A DNA stretch of 64,000 bases from Cupriavidus sp. D39 (GCF_026627925.1 NZ_JAPNLE010000001.1:124001-188000); one strand, 5' to 3'; shown: positions 8,928 through 18,335, counted from the first letter of the stretch. Notes: generated from the letters alone by a model not told the origin. Numbers and translations are program-made.

Positions 8928-10232
8928 ATGCACAACATTTCCACTTCGACCCTTGAGGCTCGGCACGAGATGCCCTCCGCACTGGTGGCGTTATTCGCTT
9001 TCAGCGCCGGCGCCATTGTTGCGAACATCTACTATGCTCAGCCTATCATTGAGCTGATCGCCCCTGACGTTGGCCTGTCTGCACAGGGTGCCAGTCTCAT
9101 TGTGTCGCTGACCCAGATCGGATATGCGTTGGGTCTCTTCTTTCTCGTTCCATTGGCCGATCTATTGGAGAACCGCCGGTTGCTGATCGTCAGCGCGCTT
9201 GCCGCAACGGCGAGCCTAGTGGGAGCCAGCATTGCATCGCATCCAGGCGCGTTTCTGTTGATGTCCCTGCTCGTCGGTCTGAGCTCCGTGACGGTGCAGA
9301 TCCTGATACCACTCGCAGCGCATCTGGCCCCAGGGCCATCGCGCGGGCGCGTGGTCGGTACCATCATGGGAGGGCTGCTACTGGGTATCCTATTGGCGAG
9401 GCCGCTATCGAGCACGATTGCGGAGCACTTCGGATGGCGCGCCGTGTTCGTTGCTGCCGCGACCATGACACTTGCAACCGTTGGCGTCATGGCGGCCACC
9501 ATGCCACGCCGGGTACCAGAACACCGCGCGAGCTATGGTCAGTTATTGGCATCGCTGAAGCATCTTTTCGTGCGCCACCCCCTGTTACGCCGGCGCGCCC
9601 TCTATCAAGGCCTTTTGTTCGGCGCATTCAGCCTGTTCTGGACGGCCGTCCCGCTCGAATTGTCGCAACAACACGGCCTGTCACAAGTACAAATCGGCTT
9701 GTTTGCCCTCGTGGGTGCCTTGGGCGCGGTAGCAGCACCAATCGCTGGCCGGCTGGCGGACGCCGGCCACAGCCAGCGTGCATCACTTGTTGCAATGATC
9801 GTGGCCGCCGCGAGCTTCCTGCCTGGCCTCTGGTCCAATGACAACAGCGTGCTTTGGCTGGCCCTAACCGGCATTGCCCTTGACTTCGCCGTACAAATGA
9901 ATATGGTGCTTGGCCAGCGCGCAGTCTACGCGCTAGACGCAGCTAGCCGCGGCCGGTTGAACGCGTTGTACATGACCAGCATTTTTGCTGGTGGCGCAGC
10001 GGGCTCGGCAATTTCCAGCTTGCTTTACTCCTATGCTGGATGGATCGGCATCGTCGCGACGGGAAGCGGTTTGGCGCTGGTCGCGCTTGTTAGCCTCTTG
10101 GCACACACACACACACACACAACAGTGCACGGACCGAGCGGTGATCCGGCGCGCGGTGGTCTGGGGAACCGCCATTTAGGACGACGACACGCGGCACGCA
10201 CGGCATCCGGCGTACCGCGCAGCTGTCCGTGA
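8928..10232 (+). CDS. MFS exporter with repeat-altered C-terminus
   Basis: A 434-residue major facilitator transporter with about 12 membrane helices. The motif-A loop reads PLADLLENRR between helices 2 and 3, and a second half begins near GQLLASLKHLF. It probably exports substrates or products of the adjacent ene-reductase. The last helix is followed by HTHTHTT, encoded by a CA dinucleotide tract at 10102-10120, then about 45 residues of Arg/Gly-rich sequence. The relic paralogue at 41840-42634 instead ends HSRKSASVQL soon after the helix. The long tail here is therefore probably a frameshift product of CA-repeat slippage. The membrane core appears intact. Confidence 0.85.
   Translation: MHNISTSTLEARHEMPSALVALFAFSAGAIVANIYYAQPIIELIAPDVGLSAQGASLIVSLTQIGYALGLFFLVPLADLLENRRLLIVSALAATASLVGASIASHPGAFLLMSLLVGLSSVTVQILIPLAAHLAPGPSRGRVVGTIMGGLLLGILLARPLSSTIAEHFGWRAVFVAAATMTLATVGVMAATMPRRVPEHRASYGQLLASLKHLFVRHPLLRRRALYQGLLFGAFSLFWTAVPLELSQQHGLSQVQIGLFALVGALGAVAAPIAGRLADAGHSQRASLVAMIVAAASFLPGLWSNDNSVLWLALTGIALDFAVQMNMVLGQRAVYALDAASRGRLNALYMTSIFAGGAAGSAISSLLYSYAGWIGIVATGSGLALVALVSLLAHTHTHTTVHGPSGDPARGGLGNRHLGRRHAARTASGVPRSCP
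10102..10120 (+). repeat. CA dinucleotide tract inside MFS 3' end
   Basis: About nine and a half CA units within coding sequence, just after the last membrane helix. Gain or loss of units would change the C-terminal frame. Confidence 0.85.
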
Positions 10233-11129
10233 GGGCTGGAGCAGGAGCTTCCCGTGGTGCAACGCGCGTAAATGTCGCGATGTGCCTGCGCGGCATTGCG
10301 AGACGAGACTGTTGACCAACCTGCCCGCTGATTTTCCCTTCATCACTCAACTCATCACGACGCAATTCAAACAACTGGTTCCCTCGCGCAACAAGGCTTT
10401 TGTCGGTACGGACGTGAAGATGCCTGCCGGGAAAGGGCACCTCGATGCTCTTCGGCAAACGAAAGAGATCGAATGGTATCGAATTCATTTGCGGGCCGCA
10501 GCAAGCGAACCATGCAAAGGTGGTCGCCCGAGGGCGGCGCTCGACTGTACCTTGCTCGTCCTGCAGACTGTCATCCCATGATGACTCGCCGAAGGACTTG
10601 GGCTTCGGCAGCGACATGGCTTGCTGGCGTTACTTGCGTGACTGGCAGGCCAGTTGCGTGTCGAAACGTCTGCACCAGGACGGCTGACCCGCTTGCGTGA
10701 GCATGACCAGATAGCTTGGAGCCGGGCAAGCGTCGATGGAGCGGCAACGTCACAGGATTTGCAAAACTGCGTCTTCCTCGGCGAAAGCCGAGTCAACCGG
10801 TGTTGTCGCTCGATTGGCGACAACGGAGACGCCTACCTCACACGTCAAAAAATGGCATGGCGCTTGCGGAGCATATAAGTCATATCGCCCTTGATGTCCG
10901 GCCTCAGAGTAAGAATTCAAAGGCACGAGGTCCGCGCAATGACTATGCTGAAACACTCGGTGTTCAAATGGGCGACCCGCGCAACATCGTTCCGCCTCGT
11001 CTTCCGATCTTAGAATTTTCTCAGAAAAGATTCGAGATAGACACTCAAGTTGAGCGGAGAACCTCTAGAAATGGGGGTCTTCGATGCACCACAATATTGT
11101 GGTCTGGATAGTAATCCAGGGAGTCGGCG
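10233..11129. other. Gene-poor region upstream of the large regulator
   Basis: About 900 bp without a recognisable gene. Several short open frames overlap on both strands, but none shows a family motif or consistent ribosome-binding site. The last 200 bp become AT-richer and should contain the regulator promoter. Confidence 0.45.
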
Positions 11130-13907
11130 ATGGTTAAGGTCGGCGAGTTTGATATCTCACTAGACGAGAAGAGGATTTTCTTGATGGGAGAATGTCAACC
11201 CATAGGATCCCGCGCATTCGAGATTTTGGAACTCCTGATCGCCAATCGAGGAAGACTCGTAACGAAGGCCGACGTATTCAAGGCCGTCTGGCCAAACACG
11301 GCAGTTGAGGAAAACAACCTCCAAGTCCACATTTCCGCGCTAAGGAAGGTGCTTGGAACCGATCGGCATCTGATCCGGACCGTTCCTGGACGTGGCTACC
11401 GACTCGTCACATCGGAGCAGCATGTTAGTCCGCTCGAAGAGCGGCCCTCTTCCCACACCGTCCAGTTGCCCCAATTCAATGCATCAATTATTGCGATGGT
11501 GGACGAAATCAAGAGGATCGAAGGCGCGCTCGAAGCGAGTCCGGTCGTGACATTGGTGGGTCCTGGCGGCGTAGGTAAGACACGGCTCGCGCTGGAATAT
11601 GCACACAACCGGGCATCCTTGTCCGGTGATGCGATCTACTTCGTGTCCCTTGAGGCGGCGACCACGCTCGCGAATGTTCTAGGGACACTGCGCGCAGCAC
11701 TGAATCTCTGCGCTGGCGGAAAAGAATTCGCCCTCCCGGATATTGTTGGTGCCTTGCCGAGCGCGCCCCTGTTGATAATCCTGGACAACTGTGAACAAGT
11801 GGCGGCCGAATCGGCCGACCTCTGCGAGGCGCTCACCAGCAACCATCCCCGTGTACGGGTGCTGGCGACAAGCCGCGAACCGCTCCGTGCAGCAAGAGAA
11901 GAACTGGTATGGGTATCGCCACTCAGCATACCGGACGGTAACGCCTCGTCTGCTTGTATGTTGGCGAGCCCCGCAGTGAAGTTATTCCTCGCGCGAGTGC
12001 ATGCGATCGAGCCAAGCTTTCCCTGCGACGAACAAAGCGTGGAGACTGTAACATCGATCTGTCGCCGACTCGATGGGCTTCCCCTAGCCATCGAGCTGGC
12101 AGCGACGCGCGCCGCTTCGCTGGGCCTTCGGCATCTCTCATCGGAGTTAGACAACCCCCTCTACGCCATTTCTGGAGGTCTCCGGACAGCATGCTCACGT
12201 CATCGCACGCTCCACGCCTCGATCGATTGGAGCTACTCACTTTTAACAGAGACCGAGCGCAGCGTGCTGCAGCGCCTCGCAGTATTCGCTGGTGGGTTCA
12301 CGCTTGAGGCAGCCTGCACCGTCGCTGCCGGTGAAGACATCAATCCGCAAAGCGCAACCGAAGCCGTTTTGGGTCTGCACTTGAAATCACTAGTTCGAGT
12401 GGGTGAATTTGGCGCACAGCCGACGTTTCGCCTGCTAGAGACCGTTCGCAACTACGCGCTTCAGCGGCTTCGCGAGCGAAATGAGGAACAAACGGTGGCA
12501 GCGAGGCACGCGAGACATCTTTGCGCGTCCTTTAGCAACCTATCCAATCGCTGCAACCAGACCGTTTCGCCTTTAGAGCGGTTTCACAGAAATATTGATG
12601 ATATACGCTTGGCGCTCGACCGAGGCGCCTCCGCAACCCACTGCGACGAAGTGGGATTGCTGCTCGCTTCGTTGGTACTCCCGCTTTTTCTTGACTCCGC
12701 CCTCGTAGCTGAGTGTTGCGCACGAGCTCAACGAGCGCTGGACAACTACGACAAAATGTTGTTCGCGGTGCCGGCCGTAAAAGCCAGGTTGCTATTGTCG
12801 TACGCCACCGCCTTCACCCTCACCTCTGGCCCCATCGCTCGCGCCCGCGCGAACTGGGTAGAGGCACTGCTGCTTGCAGATGAGCTAGGCGACACAGAGG
12901 TCAAGGCCAAGGCTCTTTGGGGGCTTTGGCATTGTGCTCTGTACGCGGGGAGGCCTTACGAAGCTCAAGCGTTCGCGATTCGCTATCGATCGGCATCTGA
13001 GGACGACCCCGTCTCGGACCGTCGCTCACTAGCGGCGCAGATGATCGGACTATCATTGCACTTCGCGGGAAACCAAGTCGAGGCGAAAAGAGAGCTTGAG
13101 CTGACCCTATCCCAGCTTGAAGCGGCGGATAGGTTCAGCCGCGGGGGCACGAAGCTCCATGCCGACAGGCCAGTGATACTCGCCGCGCTTGCGCGCGTAC
13201 TCTGGTTTCAAGGCGAAGGTAACCGAGCGACCGAGATCATCCGGACGATCGAGGACTTGCTCGAATCAATCACGGCCGACGCTGACTTCTGCTTTGTGTT
13301 AGCGGAATCCCTGATCCCACTTGCAATCATTACTGGCGACAACCAATCGGCACGCCGTCACCTTGCGCGGCTTGAGGAACGCCACTGTCTTCCCGAATTT
13401 GCGACTTGGCGATCGCTCGCCAAGTGCTACCGGGACCACCTGGCCTTAGAGGCGGTGGAAACCCCTGATTGCGCTTCCGGCTATCTAGCATCCATCGAAC
13501 AACTGGAAGCTACCGGCTCGCGGGCCCACCTCGGAATGCTATCCGGCTTACTGGCCGGACAGTTCCTTCGTTTGGGTCTCCTTAACGATGCCGCCAAGCT
13601 GCTAACGATGGCCATCGCCGACGGCGATAGAACAGGCAATCGGTGGTATCACAGCGAACTCCATCGCTTGCGAGCCGAGGTATCGCTTGCGGCACTCGAT
13701 CTCCGGACCGCCGAAGCTGGCTTCCGCGACGCGATTATGCTCGCACGCGAGCATGGCGCTCGCTGGTTCGAGTTACGTGCGATGAGCGGCCTGACACAGC
13801 TTCAGAGGAATCAAGGAAAGATCGACGACGCAAGATCGCAGCAAACAGTGCACTCGATGGGGCACGGCGACGTGGCTCTTGCTTCACTGTTGATCGAGAG
13901 CCGCTAA
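11130..13907 (+). CDS. Winged-helix / NB-ARC-like NTPase / TPR regulator
   Basis: A 925-residue STAND-type regulator. Residues 1-95 form an OmpR-like winged helix (AFEILELLIANRGRLVTK, then VPGRGYRLV). Residues about 125-400 hold an NTPase with P-loop VGPGGVGKTRLA near residue 142, Walker B LLIILDNCEQV and LATSREPL. The rest is helical and TPR-like. This architecture occurs in CadC-winged-helix ATPase regulators of soil proteobacteria, which typically control nearby operons; the ligand is unknown. The start GTCGGCGATG has only a weak ribosome-binding site. The last 175 codons are duplicated exactly at 23972-24496. It faces the TMEM175-like gene and modules A and E. Confidence 0.85.
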   Translation: MVKVGEFDISLDEKRIFLMGECQPIGSRAFEILELLIANRGRLVTKADVFKAVWPNTAVEENNLQVHISALRKVLGTDRHLIRTVPGRGYRLVTSEQHVSPLEERPSSHTVQLPQFNASIIAMVDEIKRIEGALEASPVVTLVGPGGVGKTRLALEYAHNRASLSGDAIYFVSLEAATTLANVLGTLRAALNLCAGGKEFALPDIVGALPSAPLLIILDNCEQVAAESADLCEALTSNHPRVRVLATSREPLRAAREELVWVSPLSIPDGNASSACMLASPAVKLFLARVHAIEPSFPCDEQSVETVTSICRRLDGLPLAIELAATRAASLGLRHLSSELDNPLYAISGGLRTACSRHRTLHASIDWSYSLLTETERSVLQRLAVFAGGFTLEAACTVAAGEDINPQSATEAVLGLHLKSLVRVGEFGAQPTFRLLETVRNYALQRLRERNEEQTVAARHARHLCASFSNLSNRCNQTVSPLERFHRNIDDIRLALDRGASATHCDEVGLLLASLVLPLFLDSALVAECCARAQRALDNYDKMLFAVPAVKARLLLSYATAFTLTSGPIARARANWVEALLLADELGDTEVKAKALWGLWHCALYAGRPYEAQAFAIRYRSASEDDPVSDRRSLAAQMIGLSLHFAGNQVEAKRELELTLSQLEAADRFSRGGTKLHADRPVILAALARVLWFQGEGNRATEIIRTIEDLLESITADADFCFVLAESLIPLAIITGDNQSARRHLARLEERHCLPEFATWRSLAKCYRDHLALEAVETPDCASGYLASIEQLEATGSRAHLGMLSGLLAGQFLRLGLLNDAAKLLTMAIADGDRTGNRWYHSELHRLRAEVSLAALDLRTAEAGFRDAIMLAREHGARWFELRAMSGLTQLQRNQGKIDDARSQQTVHSMGHGDVALASLLIESR
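13369..13893 (+). repeat. 525-bp exact duplicate, copy 1
   Basis: Identical, as far as I can read, to 23972-24496. It starts at GGCTTGAGGAACG and ends at TTCACTGTTGA inside the regulator's 3' end. Beyond the right edge the two loci stay similar but diverged (TAACACGACCCTGCC versus TAACACGATCTTGTC). Confidence 0.85.
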
Positions 13908-14105
13908 CACGACCCTGCCTTTCCCTTCGGAGTCAAGACAGCATGTTGAGCCACGAATCGATAGGCAAAGAGGCAGCTGCTTTCGTTTAGCACGGCGGTC
14001 CAGAGACGCCGCCCAATACTGGGCAGATGATTTTTGACGGTATTCCAAGGCGGGCGTGGCGATCCAGAATGTAGCAGACATGCGGTGCTCTATGACGAGG
14101 TGGCT

Positions 14106-14711
14106 ATGGAAGATCGTGACATGTTCCGGCTGGAAGCATTTAGCGATGCTGTTTTTGCCATCGCGATCACCCTCCTCGTTTTGGAAATCAAAGTGCCGTC
14201 TCTTTCTCCGGCCGCGAGCAACGCCGAGCTATGGGAAGCCCTCGGCGACCTATGGCCATCATTTATTGCTTATGTGGCCAGTTTTCTAGCCATTCTCATC
14301 ACGTGGGTAAACCACCATGAACTGGTCCACCTTGTGCACCACTCAGGGCGTGTGTTCATGTTCGCAAATGGTGCGCTCCTGCTATTCGTAGTATTCCTCC
14401 CGTTCCCGACGGCCGTACTTGCCCACTATCTTAATCAGAGCGCTGCGAATGTTGCTGCCGCGCTCTACTGTGGCACATGGACGCTACTTAACGTATGCTT
14501 CAACGTCGTGCTTCACGCCGCACTGAAGTCCGAGGCAATACTTATCTATCAGCATGACCATCCGGTAATCAAAAATATCCGAAGAGCTTACCTGTTAGCT
14601 CTGCCTGTATACTTCATTGCTACGCTGTTGGCACTACTAAATGCAATGACGGGACTGCTGGTATGTTTTGGGGTCTGGATACTGTGGGCAGTTTTGCGTT
14701 ACCGCGCCTAG
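14106..14711 (+). CDS. TMEM175-family (DUF1211) potassium channel-like protein
   Basis: A 201-residue integral membrane protein with six hydrophobic segments. The N-terminal helix carries the family signature RLEAFSDAVFAIAITLLVLE, the FSD motif of prokaryotic TMEM175 cation channels. These channels conduct K+ across the inner membrane. The length matches single-repeat bacterial members. I chose the ATG at 14106 because the signature sits where other family members have it; an upstream in-frame extension to 14034 lacks conserved sequence. It follows the regulator by about 200 bp in the same direction. Confidence 0.85.
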   Translation: MEDRDMFRLEAFSDAVFAIAITLLVLEIKVPSLSPAASNAELWEALGDLWPSFIAYVASFLAILITWVNHHELVHLVHHSGRVFMFANGALLLFVVFLPFPTAVLAHYLNQSAANVAAALYCGTWTLLNVCFNVVLHAALKSEAILIYQHDHPVIKNIRRAYLLALPVYFIATLLALLNAMTGLLVCFGVWILWAVLRYRA

Positions 14712-14900
14712 ATATAGCGGGCTACAGCATTTCGCCCGAGACAAACCCATAAAGGCGGACTCCTCCAAAGAGGCAAATGCCCGGCTCTGGTTTGCGCGAT
14801 TGTCGGCGTTGGTCAGTGGCGCCGATTCCTCCGGCCCGGACGGTCACTTCAAACTCCCCCACTTGTGGTCGGCTAAATTCCCCCAGGCAGGACGGGCAGA

Positions 14901-15114
14901 TTATGAATCGGCCTTCTCAGAAACAGCAAGCCTGGTGGCGGCTTCTTTGAGGCGGTAGCTTTTTCCTTCGAACTCGAGAAGCTTGGATCGATGCATCAGG
15001 CGATCCAGAATGGTAGTGGCCATGGTGTTGTCGCCGAGGTATCGCCCCCAGTCCTGCACCACGCGGTTGGAAGTGACGATGATGCTGCGACGCAGTTTGT
15101 AGCGCTGATGGACC
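14901..15114 (-). pseudogene. istB: istB 3' part (IS21 helper ATPase), split by IS66
   Basis: Encodes the IstB C-terminus: YKLRRSIIVTSNRVVQDW and MATTILDRLMHRSKLLEFEG. The upstream boundary is the IS66 target duplication GATGGACC at 15107-15114. Joining it to 17768-18335 with one copy of the duplication gives a continuous frame through LQTLVHQRYKLRR. Confidence 0.85.
15107..15114. repeat. IS66 target-site duplication, left copy
   Basis: GATGGACC immediately precedes the IS66 end GTAAGCG and is repeated at 17768-17775. Confidence 0.9.
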
Positions 15115-15183
15115 GTAAGCGCTAAATCCAGCACACCTTGAGTATTCAAGGAGTTCCGGACTTCGGGCGACGATCAGTCTCGC

Positions 15184-16800
15184 TCAGGCTGGGCGCGGCG
15201 GCGCGGTATGCTGGCGTGCGAAGTTAAACGGCAACAGGTCGCTGATGTCAGAGTCCGGCGCGCGCTGTGGCAGCTCTGTGAGGACATGAAGCAGATAGGC
15301 ATACGGCTCGACGTTACAGGCGCGGCACGTAAGCATCAGGCTGTAGACCATGGCGCTCGCCTTCGCGCCAGCGACGGTGTCAGCGAAGAGCCAGGCCTTT
15401 CTCGCTGTGCAGAATGGCCGGATGTCTCTTTCTATCGCGTTATTGTCCACCGGGGCCCGTCCCTCGGTGACGTAGCGGCTCAGATATTCCCACTGGTTGC
15501 GCGCGTAGGCGATGGCCTTGCCCAGCAGGCTCTCTGGCAGTACCTGTGGCGCCTGCTCATCCAGCCATGCCTTGAAGGCGTTCAGCAGCGGCGCGCTGTG
15601 CTGTTGACGCAGCCGGTACGTGTAGTTGACACGCGTTTCGCCTTCGAGCAGCTCTGCCTTGGCGAGCGTCTCGACCTCATACAGGGCTTTGAAGTACTCG
15701 AGCGCTTTTAGCGCTCGCGAGCTGGGCTTCTTCTGCCCCTTTTGCGCATCAACGAACATCCGTCTCGAATGCGCAAGACAACCGAAGTGCGTGACGCCTT
15801 CGAGGGTACGCCAGGCACTGTAGCCATCGGTCATTAGCATGCCCTCGTAGCCTGCGAGAAACGCCTGCGGATACTCCTGCCCGCGCCCCCGCTGGTAGTC
15901 AAACAGCACCACGGGATGCTCGCAATCCTCGGCGCTGCGGTAGACCCACATGTACGATTTGCTCTGCGCGGCTTTGCCTTCCTCCTTGAGGACCTGTATC
16001 GTCGTCTCGTCGCCATGGATTAGTGTCTGCGCCAGCAACGTGCGGCGCAGCGCCTCGTATAGCCGGCTGTAGTGCAGTTGCGCGGGCCGGATGATCCAGT
16101 TGGCCAGCGTGCCACGGCCAACTGCAATGCCGGCGCGACCCAGCGCGTCTTCCATGCGATACAGCGGCGTGCCATCCACGTACTTGGCGGTGGTCACCGT
16201 CGCCAGCATCGCCGGGCTTGCGTTGCTGCCCGGCAGTGGTTGCGCTGGCATCGGCGCGGTCACCACCGGCGTGCGTTCGGCATTGCGCTCGCAGTGCCGG
16301 CACGCGTATTTGAAGCGGACGTGCTGCAGTACGGAGACCTTTGTTTCGATGTGCAACTGCTCGCTGACTTCCTCGCCCAAGCGGTGCATCGAGCCTTGGC
16401 AGCAAGGGCAGATCTTCTGGTCCTCGGTCAGGTCATACTCGATGCGCTGGCGCGGCAACTCCGCCGGCAACGGCTTGCGGCCACGTTTGCGGCCTGCAGG
16501 CTTATCGGGCACTGGCAGACCTGTGTCCGGCGGCGCGAGCGCGTCGTCCTCCTCCTCCTCATCGTCGTCGGCCGGCTCCGCAGCGGCCATTTGTTCGGCT
16601 TCGTCAAACACGCGATCCTTGAGCTTCTCACTACTTGGCGCGAAGCGTTTGGACTGCGAGAGCCGGAACTGTTCCTCAAGAAGCTTGATGCGATCGTTCA
16701 ACTCGGCAATGTGCTGAGCGTCGGCCGCAGCCCGCGCTTCGAGTTCGCGGATATAGGCCTGGGCGGCCGGCGGCAATTGCGAGAGGTCGTGTTCGTTCAT
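15184..16800 (-). CDS. tnpC: IS66 transposase TnpC
   Basis: A 538-residue DDE transposase of IS66. In order it has an N-terminal leucine-rich coiled coil (RIKLLEEQFRLSQSKRFAPS), an acidic linker, a zinc-binding segment (ICPCCQGSMHRLGEE), the catalytic Asp regions HGDETTIQV and LMTDGYSAW, and the Glu region NNAIERDIRPF. Length is normal. The start is ATG 16800; the open frame extends upstream to 16845 without family sequence. The protein appears intact. Confidence 0.92.
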   Translation of the reverse strand: MNEHDLSQLPPAAQAYIRELEARAAADAQHIAELNDRIKLLEEQFRLSQSKRFAPSSEKLKDRVFDEAEQMAAAEPADDDEEEEDDALAPPDTGLPVPDKPAGRKRGRKPLPAELPRQRIEYDLTEDQKICPCCQGSMHRLGEEVSEQLHIETKVSVLQHVRFKYACRHCERNAERTPVVTAPMPAQPLPGSNASPAMLATVTTAKYVDGTPLYRMEDALGRAGIAVGRGTLANWIIRPAQLHYSRLYEALRRTLLAQTLIHGDETTIQVLKEEGKAAQSKSYMWVYRSAEDCEHPVVLFDYQRGRGQEYPQAFLAGYEGMLMTDGYSAWRTLEGVTHFGCLAHSRRMFVDAQKGQKKPSSRALKALEYFKALYEVETLAKAELLEGETRVNYTYRLRQQHSAPLLNAFKAWLDEQAPQVLPESLLGKAIAYARNQWEYLSRYVTEGRAPVDNNAIERDIRPFCTARKAWLFADTVAGAKASAMVYSLMLTCRACNVEPYAYLLHVLTELPQRAPDSDISDLLPFNFARQHTAPPRPA

Positions 16801-16857
16801 GCTGAACACGATAGTGCAGCCGCCCCTCAATCGGGTATACGTCACACCGAACGACCA

Positions 16858-17211
16858 TCAAGCCGTGTGCTGATATTTGCGCGATGGGTGCCGCTTCACG
16901 GCGTCCAGGTCGATGCCGTCCAGTAGCCAGTGCAACTGTTCGGTCGTGAGCTCGATCACCGCGTGCTCACGCCGCGGCCACACAAAACGGTCTTCCTCCA
17001 ACCGCTTCATAAGCATCCAGAACCCGTTTCGATCCCACAGTAAAAGCTTGATGCGGTTGCGCCGACGGTTATGAAAGGCGTAGACGGCGCGGGAAAACGG
17101 ATCAAGCTGCATCGACTGCTCGACCAAGGCAACCAACCCATTTATCCCGAGGCGGAAGTCCACTGCATTGCGGTGCAGGTAGACCTGCAGATCAGCGTCG
17201 AGCCGGAACAT
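16858..17211 (-). CDS. tnpB: IS66 accessory protein TnpB
   Basis: A 117-residue IS66 Orf2 protein with the family pattern VDFRLGINGLVALVEQ, YAFHNRRRNRIKLLLWDRNG and RFVWPRR. It is required with TnpA and TnpC for IS66 transposition. Its ATG at 17211 overlaps the stop of the tnpA tail (TGATG), indicating translational coupling. The open frame continues upstream to 17460 but only as an alternative frame of tnpA. Confidence 0.88.
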   Translation of the reverse strand: MFRLDADLQVYLHRNAVDFRLGINGLVALVEQSMQLDPFSRAVYAFHNRRRNRIKLLLWDRNGFWMLMKRLEEDRFVWPRREHAVIELTTEQLHWLLDGIDLDAVKRHPSRKYQHTA

Positions 17212-17683
17212 CAACGCGCTCCCAACGCTTCGATCATCGCCTTTACCAGCGCAACGTCCTGTCCACCACATTCGAGTTCCACCGTCACGCCGTTGGGCAG
17301 CCGCGCCGTGAGTAGCGCGGTCAGAGGTGGGCGCGGCGATGTTTGGGGGAGGCAGGCGCCCGGGCCGGCAGGCATTCCAGCGATGCCGGAGATTCCGGAA
17401 CGCGCATCGCGCCGCCAACCTCGACGACCGGTACGAACGCTGGCAATGCAGGTTCCCCACTATCGGCCGCCGCGGCTTCCGTTGTCGCCTGGTACAGCCG
17501 AATCCACTTGCGCAACTGGTTCGTATTGATGCCGACCTTAAGTGCCATCCCAGCTACCGATACCCCTGGCCGTAGACACGCTTCGACCAGTTGGCGCTTA
17601 TCCCCGGGGTCAAAGTCTCGCTTTCCGTTGGAGCGAACCCGGATCACCCTCAGTGGCGGAACTTCACATTCGAATTCCATCAT
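17211..17683 (-). pseudogene. tnpA: IS66 TnpA, single frameshift
   Basis: The HTH part (RQLVEACLRPGVSVAGMAL, NTNQLRKWIRLYQ) reads from ATG 17683 but stops at 17321. The conserved tail continues one frame over as LTALLTARLPNGVTVELECG and ends EALGAR, overlapping tnpB. One missing base in the GGG run at 17329-17331 (plus strand) explains the break. It is either an inactivating deletion or a sequencing undercall. Confidence 0.8.
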
Positions 17684-17686
17684 GGC

Positions 17687-17717
17687 TTGCGTCCGCAAAT
17701 AGTGGTTGCGGACGCAA
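17687..17717. repeat. 12-bp perfect inverted repeat upstream of IS66 tnpA
   Basis: TTGCGTCCGCAA, a 7-base loop, then TTGCGGACGCAA. It lies directly before the tnpA start and could be an operator or an RNA hairpin limiting transposase expression. Confidence 0.75.
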
Positions 17718-17767
17718 GCCTGCCCATCTCAGCAGCAAAAGCTAGGTGTGCTTATTTTCGCGCTTAC

Positions 17768-17775
17768 GATGGACC
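17768..17775. repeat. IS66 target-site duplication, right copy
   Basis: GATGGACC directly follows the IS66 end GCGCTTAC. Confidence 0.9.
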
Positions 17776-18335
17776 AAGGTCTGCAGCAGTTCGGCGGCGG
17801 CGTCCGGGATGCGTTTTGCCAGGAACAGGTCGTCGAGCACCACCAGTTCCGGCTCGAGCAAGGCCGTGAGCAGTCTGTCCTGATCGGCACGCGTGTCCAC
17901 GGCGTAGCCGGCGAACACCGTGTCGGACTCGACGTAACGCACCTTCATGCCCTGTAGGGTAGCGTTGTACGCAATGGCCTTGGCAATGTGGCTCTTGCCG
18001 GTGCCGGGCTTGCCAATTAGCAGCGCATTGTCAGCGTCGGCGATGAACTTCAAGGTGTGCAACTCGAAGCAGGCCTGACGCGGCAGCTTCGGGTTGAACG
18101 CCCAATCGAAGTCGACCAGGGTTCGGCGCTCATCCAGGCCGGACCGCTGGTAGCGCCGCTCGAGTAGCCGGGAACGGCGGCGATCCAGTTCATCTTGCAG
18201 GATCATGGAGAAGGTCTCGAGGAAGGGTTGCTGGCCCGCCTGGGCCTGCAGCACGCGGGTCTCCAGTGTGGCGCCAACACCGGACAGGCGCAGTTCGCGC
18301 AAGGCACGATCGATTTCAGCAAAGCTCATGGTCAT
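17768..18335 (-). pseudogene. istB: istB 5' part (IS21 helper ATPase), split by IS66
   Basis: Encodes the first roughly 189 residues of IstB, an AAA+ ATPase that assists IstA. It starts MTMSFAEIDRALREL at ATG 18335, after AGGAG and overlapping the istA stop by 4 bp. The Walker A motif LIGKPGTGKSHIAKAIA and the Walker B region ELVVLDDLFLA are visible. Beyond 17768 the frame runs into IS66 and stops at 17742. The rest is at 14901-15114. Confidence 0.88.

Larger units (their letters stand above)
15115..17767 (-). mobile_element. IS66-family insertion sequence
   Basis: A 2653-bp element bounded by GTAAGCGC... at the left and ...GCGCTTAC at the right, the standard IS66 termini, with 8-bp target duplications GATGGACC. 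It carries tnpA, tnpB and tnpC on the minus strand. It is inserted inside istB of an IS21 element and is therefore younger than it. Confidence 0.92.

Noticed and set aside
10282..10823. Cluster of short open frames upstream of the regulator
   Set aside because: Mutually overlapping in several frames, with no recognisable domain.
17211..17683. Programmed frameshifting in IS66 tnpA
   Set aside because: IS66 tnpA is normally a single frame, and no slippery heptamer was evident. The break matches the homopolymer undercall pattern seen elsewhere.
17695..17709. GCAA-N7-TTGC pattern in IS66
   Set aside because: Matches only the outer bases; the core (ATAGTGG) differs from the module sites. It belongs to the IS66 inverted repeat and is expected about once by chance in this length.
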